A stretch of 64,000 nucleotides of DNA, taken from Saccharothrix sp. NRRL B-16314 (GTDB lineage Bacteria > Actinomycetota > Actinomycetes > Mycobacteriales > Pseudonocardiaceae). Positions within the stretch are counted from its first letter, which is position 1, and every line of letters starts with the position of its first letter. Made by a program: the position numbers and the translations under genes. The notes below the pieces were generated by a model, which saw only the letters and a list, made by a program, of their open reading frames with translations, was not told the DNA's origin and ran no database searches. The stretch lies in assembly GCF_000716595.1 (NCBI RefSeq), contig NZ_JNXC01000001.1, positions 496,001-560,000 on the forward strand, read 5' to 3'. This document shows positions 62,067-64,000 of the stretch, piece after piece.

Positions 62067-62144
62067 TCAGCGCGCCGCGCGACACAGGCTGCTGCGCACG
62101 CGGCACAGGTCCACCGCGAGTCGCTTGGTCAGCAGCGTGGTCAT
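62067..62144 (-). CDS. Cysteine leader peptide ORF (25 residues)
   Basis: MTTLLTKRLAVDLCRVRSSL then CRAAR. It has two Cys (positions 14 and 21) in an Arg-rich context, the form of actinobacterial leader peptides (xVDLCR/RxxxxLC pattern). In mycobacteria, related uORFs before cysA2/sseC-type operons act by cysteine-dependent attenuation. It lies directly upstream of DUF4395-sseA-sseC and downstream of the thioredoxin gene. ATG start; no strong ribosome binding site seen. Confidence 0.7.
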   Translation of the reverse strand: MTTLLTKRLAVDLCRVRSSLCRAAR

Positions 62145-62210
62145 GCGTTCGAGACTAGCCGCTCATCCCTGCTGTCGGGAGGGGCGTCCATCAGGTGGGA
62201 GTCGGCAGGT

Positions 62211-62636
62211 TCACCCGATCGGCCCAGGTAGGTGTGGGCGCAAAGCCGCAATCAGCGAATCCCGCTTGGGCACGCCGCCGACGCGCAGCAGTTCCGCGCC
62301 GGTCCCGTCGAGGGCCAGCGTCGTCGGCGCGCGCAGCACCCCGAGCTCGGCGGCGACGTCCGGCAGGTCGGTCACGTCGAGCTCGACGTGCCGCAGCCCT
62401 TCGGTGCGGTGGGCGAGCTCTTCGAGCAGCGCCTTGGTCTGCCGGCACGTGGCGCAGAACGTCGTGGACACCTGCAGCAGCGTGACGTGCGTGTTCGGGT
62501 CGAGGAGGGCGCGCACCGGCGCGGGCAGGCGGACACCGGGCCTGGCCGCCCGCACCCGACCGTTCCGCGTGCGCAGCACCGCGCCGATCACGGCCACCAC
62601 CGCGACCGCGCCGAGCAGTGCCCAGACCCCGGTCAT
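62211..62636 (-). CDS. Membrane-anchored thioredoxin-like protein
   Basis: 141 residues: N-terminal helix VWALLGAVAVVAVIGAVL, then a thioredoxin fold with active site STTFCATCRQTKALLEEL (CxxC, about residues 61-64), cis-Pro in VLRAPTTLALDG and a C-terminal helix. Anchored redox protein; likely extracytoplasmic or cytoplasmic-face reductant for the sulfurtransferase system. In the position of ThiX (Rv0816c). Starts 1-2 bp after the lmeA stop region. Confidence 0.88.
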   Translation of the reverse strand: MTGVWALLGAVAVVAVIGAVLRTRNGRVRAARPGVRLPAPVRALLDPNTHVTLLQVSTTFCATCRQTKALLEELAHRTEGLRHVELDVTDLPDVAAELGVLRAPTTLALDGTGAELLRVGGVPKRDSLIAALRPHLPGPIG

Positions 62637-62637
62637 C

Positions 62638-63435
62638 TCAGCCTGCCTCGTTCAACGGGATGTCGCTGATGGCGCCTTCCACGGTCAGCGCGCCGCTCTC
62701 CACCTTGACAGCGGTCGGCGTCACCGTGAAGGGCAGCTCGCCGGGGTGGATGGTCACGCTCAGCGCCTCGCGCACCACGCCGAGCACCGCGTCGAGCCCG
62801 GCCAGCGACGTGTCGTCCAGCTCGACGTCGTTCATCGAGATCACCACGTCGCCGTTGGCCAGCGCCACGGTGCCGTACGCGGTGATCCGGATCTTGCGGC
62901 TGGCCACCGTGGTGTTGCCGGACAGCTTCACCGCCGCGACCGCCGGGTCCGCCTGCTGCCCGGCGGTCAGCTCGGTGCGGGTGTCCGGCTCGATGGCCAT
63001 GTCGGTGAACGGCGTGACCTGGTTGACCACCCGGTTCAGGTCGTTCGCCTTGATCTTGACGCTGCCCTGCACCTGGTCGATCTTCGCGCCGCGGGTGTTG
63101 CCGGCCAGCAGATCCGACAGACCGATGCGGACGTGCCGGAGGTTGGCGTGGATCTCCAGGTCCCGGAGCTGGTCGCGCACGGGCACGCCGGTGGCGCTGA
63201 TCTCGATGTCCCGGTAGTCGCCCGCGATGGCCTGCGTGACGAACGGGAAGCCGTTGATCCGCACCGACGGGTCCTCGCTCAGCCCGAGCTTCTGCCGCAT
63301 CTTCTGCGCGACCTGGTACTCGCCCGCGGCGGCCAACCCGAAGTCGGCCGCGACCAGCAGCCCGCCGACCACCAGCGCGGCGATGATCAGCTTGCGGCCC
63401 CTGGTGGGACGACGCTTCGTCTCGGTCGCGGTCAT
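62638..63435 (-). CDS. lmeA: LmeA-like DUF2993 protein
   Basis: 265 residues: N-terminal signal anchor (LIIAALVVGGLLVAADFGLAAAG), then a DUF2993 lipid-binding-type domain with SVRINGFPFVTQAIAGDYRDIEI (about 57-79) and GLSDLLAGNTRGAKIDQVQG. The M. tuberculosis homologue Rv0817c (LmeA) aids lipomannan chain elongation by MptA. Overlaps the upstream hydrolase stop (ATGA). Confidence 0.87.
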   Translation of the reverse strand: MTATETKRRPTRGRKLIIAALVVGGLLVAADFGLAAAGEYQVAQKMRQKLGLSEDPSVRINGFPFVTQAIAGDYRDIEISATGVPVRDQLRDLEIHANLRHVRIGLSDLLAGNTRGAKIDQVQGSVKIKANDLNRVVNQVTPFTDMAIEPDTRTELTAGQQADPAVAAVKLSGNTTVASRKIRITAYGTVALANGDVVISMNDVELDDTSLAGLDAVLGVVREALSVTIHPGELPFTVTPTAVKVESGALTVEGAISDIPLNEAG

Positions 63436-64000
63436 CGCCTGCCCTCTGTCCGGTGGTCGGCCGTGTGGTCGCCGTGTGCGGTGTAGCCCGTGTGGTCGCC
63501 GTGTGCGGTGCGGTCGTTGTCGGTGTGCTCGTTGTCGGTGTGCTCGTCGTCGGTGGGGTGGTCGTTCCAGGCCGGCCGCGAGTGCTCGTCCAGCCAGATC
63601 GCCACCCGGTCTACCAGAGCGGGCGTCATCGAGGACTCGGCGTGCCTCATGCCGGGCTCCAGCCACAGCACCGCACCGCCGCCCGCCGCCTTGTGCAGCG
63701 CCACGGCGTGCGCAGGGCCGAAGTAGTGGTCCTCTTCACCGTGCACGATGAGCAGCGGGGTCGGGGTGATGCGGTGCACGACCTCCAGCGGGCTCTCCGG
63801 CGGCGTCGCCCACGGCGGGCCGAGGCGGACGCCCAGCGCGCGGGCGGCGAGCCTGCCGTGCGGCTGTTCCAGGAGCCAGTGCACGCGGCGCATGGCCACC
63901 GTGTCGCGCACCCACCAGCGCGACGGCGCGCTGACGGCCGCCACGGCGTCCGGTTTGTCGTCGTGCAGCCCCGCGTGGCGCAGGGCGATGGACGCGCCCA
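63432..64000 (-). CDS. Alpha/beta hydrolase (N-terminus beyond the window)
   Basis: 189 codons of an alpha/beta hydrolase, truncated at the right edge. The visible part starts GASIALRHAGLHDDKPDAV, just after the nucleophile elbow, has PTPLLIVHGEEDHYFGPAHA (acid Asp region) and the catalytic His in EPGMRHAESSM. It ends with an unusual 40-residue Asp/His/Thr-rich tail (HTDNEHTDNDRTAHGDHTG and following), from DNA made of short direct repeats. Substrate unknown. Confidence 0.8.
   Translation of the reverse strand, partial: GASIALRHAGLHDDKPDAVAAVSAPSRWWVRDTVAMRRVHWLLEQPHGRLAARALGVRLGPPWATPPESPLEVVHRITPTPLLIVHGEEDHYFGPAHAVALHKAAGGGAVLWLEPGMRHAESSMTPALVDRVAIWLDEHSRPAWNDHPTDDEHTDNEHTDNDRTAHGDHTGYTAHGDHTADHRTEGRR

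Overview
This window is a high-GC actinobacterial chromosome segment with dense, short-gapped genes. Many starts are GTG, and many genes have a TANNNT box 6-8 nt before the start codon, suggesting leaderless mRNAs. Gene content points to a mycelial, spore-forming actinomycete, most likely Pseudonocardiaceae-like (Saccharothrix/Lentzea/Actinosynnema type; this is inference). Supporting genes are an RsiG-type anti-WhiG factor, an ESX/WXG100-type operon, a mycothiol-enzyme-like protein, LmeA, DUF3073 and DasR-type operators.

Left third (1-25.4 kb): mostly housekeeping genes whose set and partial order recall the M. tuberculosis fba (Rv0363c) to pyrE (Rv0382c) neighbourhood: fba, a DedA protein, a GH76 protein, a TrmH-type RNA methyltransferase and pyrE. 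Inserted among them are an amino-sugar operon (ROK kinase-nagA) behind two DasR-like operators, and an orphan sugar module (PfkB kinase coupled to a P-loop kinase, divergent from a LacI regulator and a TIM-barrel isomerase, with a LacI-type operator between). A three-gene translationally coupled ESX-substrate operon and then purF-purM follow.

Middle (25.4-51.1 kb): an accessory block separating purM from the DUF3073 gene, which I recall as adjacent in M. tuberculosis (Rv0809/Rv0810c). It holds an aldo/keto reductase with a divergent MocR regulator, a sigma factor/anti-sigma-like pair, arfB, a methyltransferase, a DcuSR-type two-component system divergent from a tripartite tricarboxylate transporter (tctCBA), a TetR-SDR-Gdx module with a double palindromic operator, and a near-complete myo-inositol cluster. 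The last consists of LacI, iolG, an IolE-like isomerase, an ABC importer, iolC, an aldolase, iolB and iolD; iolA is not present here. A Crp-type regulator and an old yellow enzyme close the block.

Right part (51.1-64 kb): conserved genes resembling Rv0810c-Rv0817c: DUF3073, ygfZ, an aminotransferase (pabC), nitrobindin, sseC, a thiosulfate sulfurtransferase, a thioredoxin and lmeA. Interspersed are rsiG, a BKACE enzyme, a Fur regulator and pxpBC. The sulfurtransferase operon is preceded by a 25-residue Cys-containing leader ORF followed by mutually exclusive inverted repeats, a likely cysteine attenuator.

The most unusual pattern is structural. Tail-to-tail gene junctions are either closed by classic hairpins or carry tandem duplications that begin in, or run across, the stop codon of a flanking gene (10.6, 30.4, 36.1, 48.5 and 57.6 kb). 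No tRNA, rRNA, CRISPR array, insertion sequence or prophage gene was seen.
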